Translations under genes and position numbers: made by a program
In this document: positions 53,601 to 62,775 of the stretch, piece by piece
Layout of the letters: each line of letters starts with the position of its first letter
Numbering within the stretch: position 1 is the first letter of the stretch
The notes under the pieces: model-generated
What the model was told of the DNA's origin: nothing
Databases searched by the model: none
Seen by the model: only the letters and a program-made list of their open reading frames with translations
From: Ovis canadensis
Lineage: Eukaryota > Chordata > Mammalia > Artiodactyla > Bovidae
Reading direction: 5' to 3'
Assembly: GCF_042477335.2 (NCBI RefSeq)
Contig: NC_091255.1
Span: forward strand, 48,896,501-48,960,500
Length of the DNA stretch: 64,000 nucleotides

Positions 53601-56600
53601 TGTTTCAGTCTTGCCTGCCAGTGCTGTAATCCACGCATTACTGGAAATGGGTTCTCCAGGGTGTTACATGAATCGTTGGGACAGTCGGTTTTCTTTCCAA
53701 GTCCTAGGAATGAAAACTAGACACTAAGATTGGATCAGCGTCTCTCTGGGTGCTTATATCGAGTGCACTTTAGGTCTTGATATAGGTGAAAGCAAAGCCC
53801 AGGAAATAAGAGTCAGACAGGGAAAGAATTAGTTCCACTTGGGATATCGCTAGACTTTCAACAAGTCTCAGAGGGTGGCGATACAAAGATAGCATTGCTA
53901 CAGTAAACTGCAAGCTTTCACAAAAACGACAAAATTAGTTTTCCTTTCCCTCAGCCTTGTCCTCTTAGCTATAGAGGATGTAAAATGGCCGTGAACTGCA
54001 TATCTTGTGGTTAATATCCAATGTTAATCTTTAGAAACAGAACAGTCTGATTTGATTGTTTCTTCCTTATCATCAACTTGTTGAAAGAAGATTAATAAAA
54101 ATATTTCAGAAGTAGCCAAACAGTGCTTTGACTGATAGTAGGTAATATCTGCCAATGCACAGACTAGATACTGGTTTCTCTTCAACTTTTTACATCGTTC
54201 CTTTTTTCCCCTACCAGTAACATTTAGGCTCGTCAGTGGACCTGGGGAGCACCGCTCACACACACAGAACTAAAAGAATTTGTGACTTCTTATCATAAAT
54301 TATTAAACTAATCTAATTCCTGTCTTTTAACCGTTGGTAGATGTGGTTAGCTTTAATGGCTTTAGAAAGCTACAGGGAGACTGACTTTAACTAAATATAA
54401 GAAGACACTTTCCTGGACTTCCCTGGTGGGTCCAGGGAAGTGGTTAAGACTCCGCACTTCCAGTGTAGGCGGTGTGGGTTTGATCCTCGGTTGGGGAACT
54501 AAAACCCCACATGCGTCGTGGTGCAGCCAAAAAAAGAAAAAAGAAGGCACTTCCCAGTAAAGAGCACAAACTGGTCTTCTTTTGACACAGTGGGGGTGTC
54601 CCAGTATTGAAGAGACTCAGACACAAGCTGGGTAGGTGACCTCTTCTTGGAACTGTTATGAAGAGACTCAGCCATTGGATAGGGAGTAAGACTAGACCTG
54701 AATTCTTCTCAGCTTTGTGAGATTCTGCCTCTTGACCACTGAACTCCAGTTTCTCCAGTATGCTTAGTGCTCGGTAGCATCCCGTCTGTGATCATGGAAT
54801 TGAAGCAGTGAAGGACAGGGAAGCCTGGCGTGCTTCAGTCCCTGGGGTTGCAAAGAGTCGTACACGACTTAGTGGCTGAACAACAACAACTGAAGCAAAC
54901 TCTGTGGGACAGCTGACTTGGTCTCAGGAAGTAACATGAGGCAAAGTTTGTTACAGAGCAAATCCTCTTCTGTCTTGCCATTCCTGCATCCAGACAATGA
55001 GGCCACAGTCCTCTGTGGCTCCTTGGCAGTTTCCCAACCTCCGGCCTCAGAGATGGTGCTATCTGCTGAAATATCCGATGACATTTTCTCAAGTGTTGCT
55101 CTCCTGGAGATTGGCTTGGGCAAATGAACCAAACCTCGAAGGTCATTTGGGGAGGCTATCAAGAGGACTTAGGACTGTCCACGTTTAGCCACTCACTTGA
55201 TTTGAAATATTAGGTAATTTTTCCAGCCTTTAACAATGACCAGGCCCAGTCATCTTTGATTCAAGGTTCTGTCCTTCTTTGCCTTTGAGATATTAGGAAC
55301 CTTACATTAGTTCTCTGTCTGGTCCTTATTCTTTCATGAGTAGACTTCATCTTTTTGACAGTAAATTGCATCATACAGGATGAAACAGCTCACCGTTCTG
55401 CCCAGAAAGATGATAACCTTACTTTCCGACTCATGTCACATTTTGGCATCTTCCTGAGGATCGCACTGTGTCTCATCCTTCGACTTCTCGTTACAGAACT
55501 GGAACCTCTCCTTCCACCAAAACTTAGTATCATCTGTCTCGATTCATATTTAACTGTAAAAGTACAATATTTTAAAAATCGAATTAATCCTGATTTATTT
55601 ACTTGATAGGTAAATCACTCTCTGAGTCACTGGTTCCCAAGCGAGTTGGTGTTATTCACGTATCACAAGTCATCTCGGAAGTTGATGGAAACAGGATGAC
55701 TTTGAGCCGAGAAGGAGCACAAGATTCCTTCCCCCTCCAGCAGAAGATCTTGGTCTGCTCTTTGCTGCTCTTGACCAGGCGGTTGAAAATCAAAGAGGTC
55801 ACCCTGGGGAAGGTTAGTCAGGAATCTCAGCAGATGGAGCTGGGGTGGAGAGGAGAATCTGCTTTGCAGAGCAGAAATTTCCTAAAGGCCTATGTTGCTG
55901 CAGCTGATGTGAATTAAAAATGGATTTTAACGGTGAGAATAAGTACTGGTATCATGTAAAAGGCAGCTGACTTTTATTTCCCTTGGGCTATGGTTGAGAC
56001 TTTACCATTAATCTTCTCCCCGTTATTTCTGCCTCTCCCTATGAAACACAATAAAGCCCCCTCCTTGCATCACACTGTAGGTTTTTGGCGGTACCTCCAG
56101 AATGCATTTTCAAGGATTTTATTGAAAATGGAGAGCATTGGGGTATTCCGATAACTCTTTTGCAAACCCAGACTTACCTTATTTTAAAAGATTACAAAGT
56201 TAGAAGAGATAGGGCTTTTAAACGACATTTGATTTCCCTTGTTTCCTTCCAGTTACACGAAGCCTATAGTAACGTCTGTCGCAAACAGCAGGTGGCAGCT
56301 GTGGCCCAGTCAGAGTGTTTGTCACTTTCAGGCCTCTTGGAGGCCAGAGGCATCTTCGGATTAAAGAAAAACAAGGAAACCCGCTTCACAAAGGTACAAC
56401 GAACTGCTTCTCTGTGACATTGCTTTTAGTTGTCCTGCTTTGAAGAGCTTATATTTTGCTAAAGTAAAGAGGTAAAAATGATCACAGTTGGATCAACACT
56501 TTTTTTTCGTTAGGTAGGATTTAAGGTGTGTGGAGATAGGGCTATAGTATGAATCAGATTCTTTTCCCCCCATGTTATTGGAAAAGCAGTGTTTAACTTG

Positions 56601-56793
56601 CTTGACTCTTGTGAGAAAAGTTTAACATAGTAAAGGTTTCTGTAATAAAAACTTGGCTTTTGTGAGTTCCCCACCACAAAAAGTCCTTTTCTCTTCCTTG
56701 CAGGTGTCTCTGAAGATTGAAGAGAAGGAAATAGAGCATGCTCTGAAAGACAAAGCTTTAGTTGGAAATATCTTAGCTACTGGATTGCCTTAA
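47450..56793 (+). CDS. CDC6: Cell division control protein 6, replication licensing AAA+ ATPase, 560 aa, 11 coding exons
   Basis: Coding segments: 47450-47627, 48408-48689, 48815-49014, 49267-49442, 49803-49909, 50889-51028, 52112-52212, 53391-53455, 55610-55812, 56253-56393 and 56704-56793. The total is 1683 nt with all phases consistent, giving 560 residues, equal to the human length. The protein binds ORC on chromatin and, with CDT1, loads the MCM2-7 helicase in G1 (family knowledge). Visible are CDK-type S/T-P-x-K sites at S54, S74 and S106, a KEN box at 81-83, and a cyclin-binding RRL at 94-96. Also visible are Walker A GAPGTGKT (202-209), Walker B LVLDEMD (281-287), IANTLDL sensor-1 region (316-322), sensor-II R388 in GDVRKALDI, and a C-terminal winged-helix region (about 450-560). 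E2F control of transcription, and APC/C control through KEN/RxxL, are expected. Confidence 0.98.
47998..48182 (+). repeat. MER5A-type hAT transposon fossil in CDC6 intron 2
   Basis: TCTGGAGACATTTTTAGTTG, CAGTGCACAGGACAGTCCCC and AGGTTGGAAAGCCCTG are landmarks of the MER5A consensus as I remember it. Confidence 0.7.
48408..48689 (+). CDS. CDC6: CDC6 exon 3 (residues 60-153, regulatory N-terminus)
   Basis: Acceptor ATGTTTCAG. It encodes the S74-P site, KEN box, GRRLVF cyclin-binding motif and S106-P, and ends LFKQEG. The donor is GAGG/GTTGGT, which departs from the usual GTRAGT, and the next intron is only 125 bases. The splice is fixed by the phase and by the continuing TCYQQ of exon 4. Confidence 0.95.
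48815..49014 (+). CDS. CDC6: CDC6 exon 4 (residues 154-220, Walker A)
   Basis: Acceptor TCTGGCACAG, donor CAAG/GTACAT. It encodes the start of the AAA+ domain and the P-loop GAPGTGKT with K208. Confidence 0.97.
49267..49442 (+). CDS. CDC6: CDC6 exon 5 (residues 221-278)
   Basis: Acceptor CAATTTTTCTAG, donor ATGAT/GTAAGC. It encodes the AAA+ core helix region, with NCMSLRSAQAVFPAIAQEIC. Ends in phase 2. Confidence 0.96.
49803..49909 (+). CDS. CDC6: CDC6 exon 6 (residues 279-314, Walker B)
   Basis: Acceptor CTTTCTTTGTAG, donor ATTG/GTTAGT. It encodes IVLVLDEMDQLDSRGQDVLY, with D284-E285 for Mg2+ and hydrolysis, ending in the FEWPWLSNS segment and VLI. Confidence 0.96.
49985..50105 (-). mobile_element. 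CHR-2-type SINE head (reverse) in CDC6 intron 6
   Basis: T-rich tail, CATGGCTTGTGGGATCTTAG and head complement GGACTGCCAGGGAATT. Confidence 0.83.
50158..50292 (+). mobile_element. CHR-2-type SINE head (forward) in CDC6 intron 6
   Basis: Starts AGGGACATCCCTGGTGGTCC, ends in AATAAAAATAAATAAAAG. The B-box region is shortened. It is the inverted partner of the copy 52 bases upstream. Confidence 0.85.
50334..50525 (+). mobile_element. Bov-tA SINE (forward) in CDC6 intron 6
   Basis: GGGCTTCCCTTGTGGCTTAG to ACTGAGCGACTTTCAC. A B box with GGTTCAATCCC is present. It is flanked by similar AATCAAATCA words at about 50323 and 50524. Confidence 0.9.
50889..51028 (+). CDS. CDC6: CDC6 exon 7 (residues 315-361)
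   Basis: Acceptor TCTCCTCCTCAG, donor CAG/GTGAGT. It encodes the sensor-1 region GIANTLDLTDRILPRLQARE and the lid start, with NFPPYTKNQI. Confidence 0.97.
51267..51390 (+). mobile_element. Bov-tA SINE 3' part (forward) in CDC6 intron 7
   Basis: Only the body and tail are present: GGAAATGGCAACCCACTCCA to GACTGAGCGACTAACAC. The tRNA head with A and B boxes is missing. Confidence 0.88.
51410..51677 (+). mobile_element. CHR-2-type SINE, full length (forward), Bov-tA-like head
   Basis: The head reads GGCTTCCCTGGTGGCTCAGT and the body has the CHR-2 long form ending GAAGACCCAGCGTAGCCAAA. Bounded by AAAATAGGACC at 51399-51409 and 51678-51688. Confidence 0.88.
51689..51815 (+). mobile_element. CHR-2-type SINE, short (forward), inserted at the same site
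   Basis: GGGACCTCCCTGGCGGTCCA to GTCTGGCCAAAAAATTT. Bounded by AAAATAGGACC at 51678-51688 and 51816-51826, sharing the middle copy with its neighbour. Confidence 0.88.
52112..52212 (+). CDS. CDC6: CDC6 exon 8 (residues 362-394, sensor II)
   Basis: The acceptor CTTGTCCAAAG has a weak pyrimidine tract. The donor is GCAG/GTGAGT. It encodes AFNDQVLDNAAIQFCARK and the sensor-II motif with R388 in GDVRKALDIC. The first three residues (A-F-N) differ from the human V-S-R as I remember it. Confidence 0.94.
53391..53455 (+). CDS. CDC6: CDC6 exon 9 (residues 395-416)
   Basis: A long T-tract acceptor TTTTTTACAG, donor GAAT/GTGAGT. A short 65-base exon encoding RRAIEIVESDVKSQTILKPL. Confidence 0.95.
54416..54543 (+). 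mobile_element. CHR-2-type SINE head (forward) in CDC6 intron 9
   Basis: GGACTTCCCTGGTGGGTCCA to GGTGCAGCCAAAAAAAGAAA. Flanks AGAAGACACTTTCC and AGAAGGCACTTCCC suggest the target site. Confidence 0.87.
54810..54895 (+). mobile_element. BovB LINE extreme 3' end (forward)
   Basis: GTGAAGGACAGGGAAGCCTG to TTAGTGGCTGAACAACAACA, 5'-truncated, with the (CAA)n tail seen in related elements. Confidence 0.82.
55610..55812 (+). CDS. CDC6: CDC6 exon 10 (residues 417-484)
   Basis: Acceptor TACTTGATAG, donor GAAG/GTTAGT. It encodes the linker and the start of the winged-helix part, with VISEVDGNRMTLSREGAQDS and FPLQQKILVCSLLLL. Confidence 0.95.
56253..56393 (+). CDS. CDC6: CDC6 exon 11 (residues 485-531, winged helix)
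   Basis: Acceptor GTTTCCTTCCAG, donor AAAG/GTACAA. It encodes LHEAYSNVCRKQQVAAVAQS and the LSGLLEARGIFGLKKNKETR segment. Confidence 0.96.
56704..56793 (+). CDS. CDC6: CDC6 exon 12, terminal coding part (residues 532-560)
   Basis: Acceptor TTCCTTGCAG. It encodes VSLKIEEKEIEHALKDKALV and the conserved end GNILATGLP, with TAA at 56791-56793. Confidence 0.97.
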   Translation: MSLKIEEKEIEHALKDKALVGNILATGLP

Positions 56794-57655
56794 ATTCTTT
56801 TCTACTAATACCCCACCCGAAAGTATCCAGCTGGCATTTAGAGACCAATGGAGTCTTCATTTTAGTACTTTATACATTCAGGTCTGAAAGCAGATGACCT
56901 TTTTTTACTTAAAACTGATAAAAAAATAATCTATAGATTCATGACTATTAGCACAGAATTATATCTTTGAGTTTTATTATATTTATGCATTACAAACTAC
57001 CAAGTAGACCCTTTTTAATTACGCTCACCGCCTCTACCCTGAGTGTGCCCCTAACCAACATGCTTACAGGTATACAGATGGATGCTGCCGAAAGTTCATA
57101 TATTGATTTCTTAGTCTCCTCAAACATTGGTATATTTTTAAGAACTTTTGGATCAGAGGAAGCAGAACGAAAAAGGAGACTCCAGACAAATAAGCCAGTT
57201 GACGTGGAGATTTGGAGGACACTTTGATCAAAGGATATCTTTTTTTTTTTTGGAGTGTACTGTGTTCATGTTATGTTGCGGATGCTTCCACACTGTGACA
57301 TTTTAAAGACTTGTTGAGTTTCCTGGGCACTCCCAAGGTTGTGGGGGTGGTCAGGAGAATGTGACTACAGATTGTGAATATATTTATTTTCAAGTTACAG
57401 TCTTTGTTTTCTTCAGCTATCACGTTTCAAGAGAGCTCAAACTTTTCAGAAGGCAATGTGAAAATTCCTCCCCAAACCGTCCCACGGTCCTCAGCTGAAG
57501 CCACTTGTTTCAAGATGCCCTCGTTTGGGTTTGGATTGTCATTGAAACCTCATTTTTCCAGTCCCCTTAGTTAAATTAATCCACATGGTTACTCAAGTCC
57601 CCACTTTTCTCGGTTTGGCTTCCAGTGGCATTAAATGGCAATTTGTCATGGGGAC
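56794..57655 (+). other. CDC6: CDC6 3' UTR (end uncertain)
   Basis: SINE-free sequence after the stop. There is no canonical AATAAA in the first 1.5 kb. ATTAAA at 57630-57635 is the best variant signal I see. The end is a guess. Confidence 0.4.
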
Positions 57656-60060
57656 ACCAGAGGGCACTATGATAACACTGACTGCCTTAGGCTTGCAGGT
57701 GTGGGACTGGGGTAGTTGAGGGAAGGGAAAAAGAAACTGAAGTTTGATTCCTCTGGGAGACTGCTGTACTTTTATAACTCAAGCATATGCTTGGAATGCA
57801 AACCATGTGTGATAGGAATGGTCTGACAGCCAGTGACCAAGTCTGTGCTGCTCCCTGAGTTCTGCCTCCTGCCTTCCTGACATGGCTTGGGTTTGAGAAC
57901 TTGATATGTGTACAAATGATCAGTTGGCCACTGTTTCATTCATGCTGCCCACTGTATCCTTGCAATGTGATCTGGGCTGCGGCAGGTGGTACAGGATAGA
58001 AGGAGGGCACACAGAGAGAGCCCTCTGAAATGAACACTACCTGCTAGTGTGTGTAGCGGAGTCTGAATGTCTCACACTCCTTCACTAGAGCATTTGTTCC
58101 CTCTGAGGTCAATTTGTGAGGGGAGAACACAGGTCCATATCTAGCAGCTTGGAAAGTGTCCGGGGCTATAAGGGTTAACGAGCGTAATTGCAGAGATTGT
58201 CCGAAGGCTGATGGAAAGCAGAGACTGAATGGGATTGAGAACAGATGCGAGGCTTGATTTAAATTACGTTTTATTGGATGCTGCAGCCTTAAGAGACGTG
58301 ACCGCTTTACAGGTTGTTTCCACACTGTGGGCAGCTGCTGTCTGTTCTGTGTCCACAGTAGGATCCTGCCCAAAGAGGAGCGACCTTGTGTTTGAGGCTT
58401 GGCGCCTTCCTCTTAACTGTAGGGCTGGAGTCGGGAACATGGCTTGACTCGCATTGGGGCTGCTGTGTATCCTCTATGGCACTGAGCCAAGATTGCGTTT
58501 GCAGATTCAAAGAGGCCAAATTTCTTCCCCCCTCTGCCTCCTCTCCCTTTCCCCTGGTATTAGGAAATCGGGTTTTCTGTGTACTGGTTAGTTCGTTTTA
58601 CTTCCCTTCGGTTCTCCCCCCACTGTCAATTTCTAGGTCATTGCTGCTCTTAAGACTTCAGCAATTGGAACAGGGTTGGTTCCGTCAACGATGCGTGAAG
58701 CTGACTTCGAGTCCCTGCTTGGCTTCCGCTGCCCTTGTGGGAGCACAGGCTGATGTACGTTTGTCAGTGGAGTCTTAAATGTAATGCAGACAGCCTGGGA
58801 GCAGACAGCAGGAAGAAAGTCCTTTTCTCGCTGAAGCTGAGAGCTCTGGGAAGGCGGTGGGATTTTTAGGGGGCTGGGCTGGGCTTGTAGTTACTGGTTT
58901 CTGCCAGGAGCATAGGCCGTTTCACATGGAGTAGTGGCAGAGATGCTGACCTACATTCTTCTTCACGAAGGTGGTGGGGTGTGTGTGTCTGTCTCCTGGT
59001 TTATTTATTTCTTCACAGAGGCAGAGGAAGCTTCCATAGAGTGTTGGTGGGTATTGCCATGGAACGCACGGAGACACAATAAAACTGGTTTGAGTTTCAA
59101 CCCCGGAGCTGCAACTGACAATTCTGGCTCAGGGGAGACCTGGCCTGTGGCTGGATGACTGGCAAGAGGGTGTGAGGTCCAAGCTGCCCAGAGATCCAAA
59201 GTTGGCAGAGCTCTTTCCTTCTTCCCCCTCATTGCGCCCTTTTAAGATACACCAATAAAAACTGAGAAGTAGGAAGGAGATACAACTTGGGACTTTTTAA
59301 AAATATCTGTGGAGAGGTTACCTTGACTACTGAGAGAGACCAAAACAGAGAACCGAGGTGGAGAGCTTTTTTAACATTTGTATCTGTCCCCGGCACTTAG
59401 TTCAGTGCCTGAGACTTGGCGGGGGCGTATTCCATTAACAGTTGTTGAGTGAACAGATCCATGATGGAGTAAGATGCCGCCTTCCCCTCCATCTTGAGGA
59501 CAGTTCTGATCTGGAGGCAGCCAGGCTGGTGCTTTTGCACGGAGGTGGAGCAGGGAGAGGGGGTGCTCCATCCCATGGGCAGCACGGTGTTTTTCAGCCT
59601 CACAGATGTGTTCCAGTGGCTCCCTCTGATGTGATATTTTGCTTGAGGCAACTTCCATGTTGCTCCCAGGAGCCCCTGCCTTTGAGGCAGAGAGTCCCAC
59701 CTACTAGCTGGGAGGAGGGGGTGTCTGTCTGGCTGTTACCTAGTGTCCCCAGAGATGGGCCAGAAGCTGCGCAGCCTCTAGTTGGCAAGGGGTTAGGGAG
59801 GAGCCCAACTTTGGTGTCCTGTTTTAACTTTTGAGGAAAAGGTGTGATCTCAGGTTCCTCCTGAAAAGATCAGGTGCCCTCCGAGACCTTTTAAGTTACG
59901 CACAGCAGCAGGTCTCCGCCTTCTTAGAAGGAGTAGGTCTGCAGGGGGAGAAGCTGTGCCTTCTGGCCTCCCCTTGGTTTTCAACCCCGGCCCCAGGCCC
60001 CCAGTAGAAGCTAATTGGGTGCGAGGGGCCTGGGTAAAGGCTGTCTGAAGCCTGGCAAAA
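57656..60060. other. CDC6-RARA intergenic region, no gene recognised
   Basis: Unique-looking, SINE-poor sequence. AATAAA words occur near 59078 and 59252, but no exon structure or known protein is visible. Open frames such as 58386-58778 and 59442-59834 show no recognisable motif. Confidence 0.45.
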
Positions 60061-61413
60061 GGAGGGAGCCAGCTCCTTTTTTAAAAAGCTCTAATTGAGT
60101 TCTGAATCAGCCTCGCTGCCTTTGATCCCGCCTCTGTTTCCCACACTGCCTGAAAGAGCTTCATCAGCACTTTACAACAAGGGTGCGCCTGCTCCCCACA
60201 CCCGCCCCCCCCTCCTGACGCTCTCTGCCGCCCGCCATCCACTGCTTGTCTCCTTCAGTTAAGATAATGAAGATGCTGAGAGATAAAATGTGTATTTAAT
60301 AAGGGTGGGGGTAGGGAGGCGGAAAGGGGCAGCCAGGGCCTTCCCTAGTTTGGGGCCCAGCCAAAACCGGGCTGGAAGCAAAGCTAGAGTAAGACTTGGC
60401 CCCAGGGTGTGGGGGTTTCTGGGCCTAGATCCAGTTGACTTCACTGCCTGCTGTTTGCCCTAAATTCCCCCACCTCCACCCTCTCACCCCCACACTCCTT
60501 TCTTTCCTCTCTGCTCACTCCCAGTGGGAAAAGCGAGTCTTGCTTCGACCTTATTTTCAGCTGGTAGCTTGGCCTACAGTACGGTGCCCCCTACCCCAGA
60601 GTCAGCAGCGAGGTCGGGCTAGGGCAGCCCCTCCAGCCTGGGCCTGTAGAAGCTGTGGGTTCACAGTGGGGGGTGAAAAAGAGCTGGAGTTAATGAAGAC
60701 CGGCTGTAGTCTGGGTTCTGCCCACACTTAGCTGCGGGCCAGCCTTTGGTGGTGGTAAGAAGGATGAGGGTACGTGACCTCCATCCCTGGGCACAAGGAT
60801 ATCCTGTGGCAGCTGAGGCTGGCTCTGCTCTCTGAGCGTGGCTTTATCCTTAGGTTGTAAGAGAGTCGTCTGTTTCCCTCTTCCCCTGCTCCTCCCCTCC
60901 CCACTGACACTCAGCCCTTATTGAGCTTTATAACTGTAGTGGTGGCCCAGCTGAGATCTGAAGATCTCCAAGCTCTTCTGTAAACACTCATTAACTGCCT
61001 GGGAAGAACCCAGAGCCCTGGTTAACAGCTGGGAGAGAACTGAGGCACATTAGGGTGAAAGGCTTGACCTGAGCTCACCCCACCGGCTCCACCCTGGGGC
61101 CCTCCAAACCTGCCATCCAGCTCCTCTCCCCAGTTCCTGCCAGACTGACGCAGGGGTGGAGGCACTGCTGCCACCCTCTCCCCCTTCTAGGAAGAGGCCG
61201 TGCCCTCTCCCTTCCATGACTCTGTCCCTGACTTCCCCTGGCCCTTCACCCTGTGACGTTTCCCCTGCTTTGCTGCTGGAGGTGCTTGCAAAATGTTTAC
61301 CAGGCCCTCTTCGGCCTTCCCTCCACATTTCCTGGCCCACCTTGCCCCCCAACCCTGAGTTCTCCCTTTGAGAGTTTGGGCTATTCTAAACTGGGTCTGT
61401 AACCTTGAAGTTG
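60061..61413. other. SINE-poor flank upstream of RARA, possible regulatory DNA
   Basis: Moderately GC-rich unique sequence, including TTTGATCCCGCCTCTGTTTC near 60120 and a C-rich run near 60203. No exon is recognised. The lack of repeats is compatible with regulatory constraint, but conservation cannot be judged here. Confidence 0.35.
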
Positions 61414-61618
61414 CGGGCTTCCCTGGTGGCTCAGCGGTAAAGAATCCACCTGCCAAAATACAGGATTTGACCCCTGGGTCAGGAAGGTTCCCTGGAGAAG
61501 AAAATGGCAACCCACCTCAGTGCTCTTGCCTGGAGAAGCCCAGGGACAGAGGAGCCTGGTGGGCTACAGTCCATGCGGTCACCAAGAATCGGACATGACT
61601 GAGCGACTAGACAACAAA
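61414..61618 (+). mobile_element. Bov-tA SINE (forward), young-looking
   Basis: GGGCTTCCCTGGTGGCTCAG to GACTGAGCGACTAGACAACA. Perfect 13-bp target duplications AACCTTGAAGTTG lie at 61401-61413 and 61619-61631. The B box is damaged (GATTTGACCCC). Confidence 0.93.
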
Positions 61619-61631
61619 AACCTTGAAGTTG

Positions 61632-62329
61632 ATCTAATGCTGAGGCCCTCTTGCCCCCTATTTATCCTAAATAGTACCTGGGAAAATACTCTCCTTTAAC
61701 ATATTCATTCTGGTAAAGCTTCAGGACCCAACTGAGGGCCAGGTAGGGAGCCCGAGTCGACCCCTAGGTTCTGCATCCCCTTCCTTCACTGACCGCTGCC
61801 ATTCCTGCCAAAGGGTGTAACCCAAAGACTCCCAGCCCCACCGGCTTATCCTCTCACCTGGCTACGTATGTCTGCACAAGCCAACACACTCCCAGACACA
61901 CAGGGCTCAGTCTAAGGATATAAAAATGCCAATTTCCAATTGCTACCTAAGTCATACTGCCCTTTCCACTTGCTAGAAATCAGTGTCTTCTTTCCCCTTG
62001 GCATGACCTCCTCCTCCTAGGCATTTAGGGGAGACTGTGCTCTGTCTAGGAGGGGGAGAGTAGAAGTGAGCTCCTGTCCAAAGTGACCACCCCCCCTTCC
62101 CCAGATCCCAGGCTAGTTGGGAGTGGTGAGAAAAGCCATCATAACCCCACCTTCAGTCCCAAAGCTCAAATCCATCCGTTCAGGCCAGGCAGAGGCAATG
62201 TTTTCTTTAATTCTGTCCCATAATATCCTCAACTAAAATCTCCCATGTGCTGTGTATTTGACACCGGGGACTGTGGCTGTCCCCAGCCCATGACTCAGAC
62301 CTCGTCTTTCACCAGTGAGTTCTTTCTTC
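61632..62329. other. Upstream flank of RARA, unassigned
   Basis: Unique sequence without repeats or coding frames that I can support. Confidence 0.35.
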
Positions 62330-62775
62330 CCCATCGATTCAGCTCTGCACCCGCTGACCCAGTCACGGCTGGTGGAAGAGGGCGGGGAGAGTTTGGAGAG
62401 TGGGCTTTAGGACCCAACGGGAACCTGTGCCTCTTGCAGCAGCCTAACCCAGAAGCAGGGGGGAATCCTGAATCGAGCTGAGAGGGCTTCCCCGGTTCTC
62501 CTGGGAACCCCATCGCCCCCCGCCGGCACGTACCTGAGCAGGTAGGACCTCGAACACCCCTTCCCAATTCTGCCTCGGCCGCCTTCCGCCCGGCCTCTCC
62601 GCTTCTCATCTGACCGTTTCCCTCTCGGCAGTTCAGGCTTTCCCCATCTCTCCTCCCCCACGGCTCGCTGTAGTCCAGGGAGGTGGGGGCCTGGGAGCTC
62701 GGAGCCCCTGCGCCCTCCGGCGTCCTTGCTGCACGCCCCTCAGGCATTCCCGTTCTCCGGCTAAGAATGGAAAGT
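62330..62775 (+). promoter_or_regulatory. CpG-rich block, candidate RARA promoter/first non-coding exon
   Basis: This block is clearly richer in CpG than its flanks, for example CCTCGGCCGCCTTCCGCCCG and CGCCCTCCGGCGTCC. A possible donor GAGCAG/GTAGGA lies at 62541/62542. In human, RARA starts several kb after CDC6 on the same strand, so the position is right. No RARA coding exon is in the window. The first coding exon would be far downstream, so the identity rests on synteny only. Confidence 0.35.
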
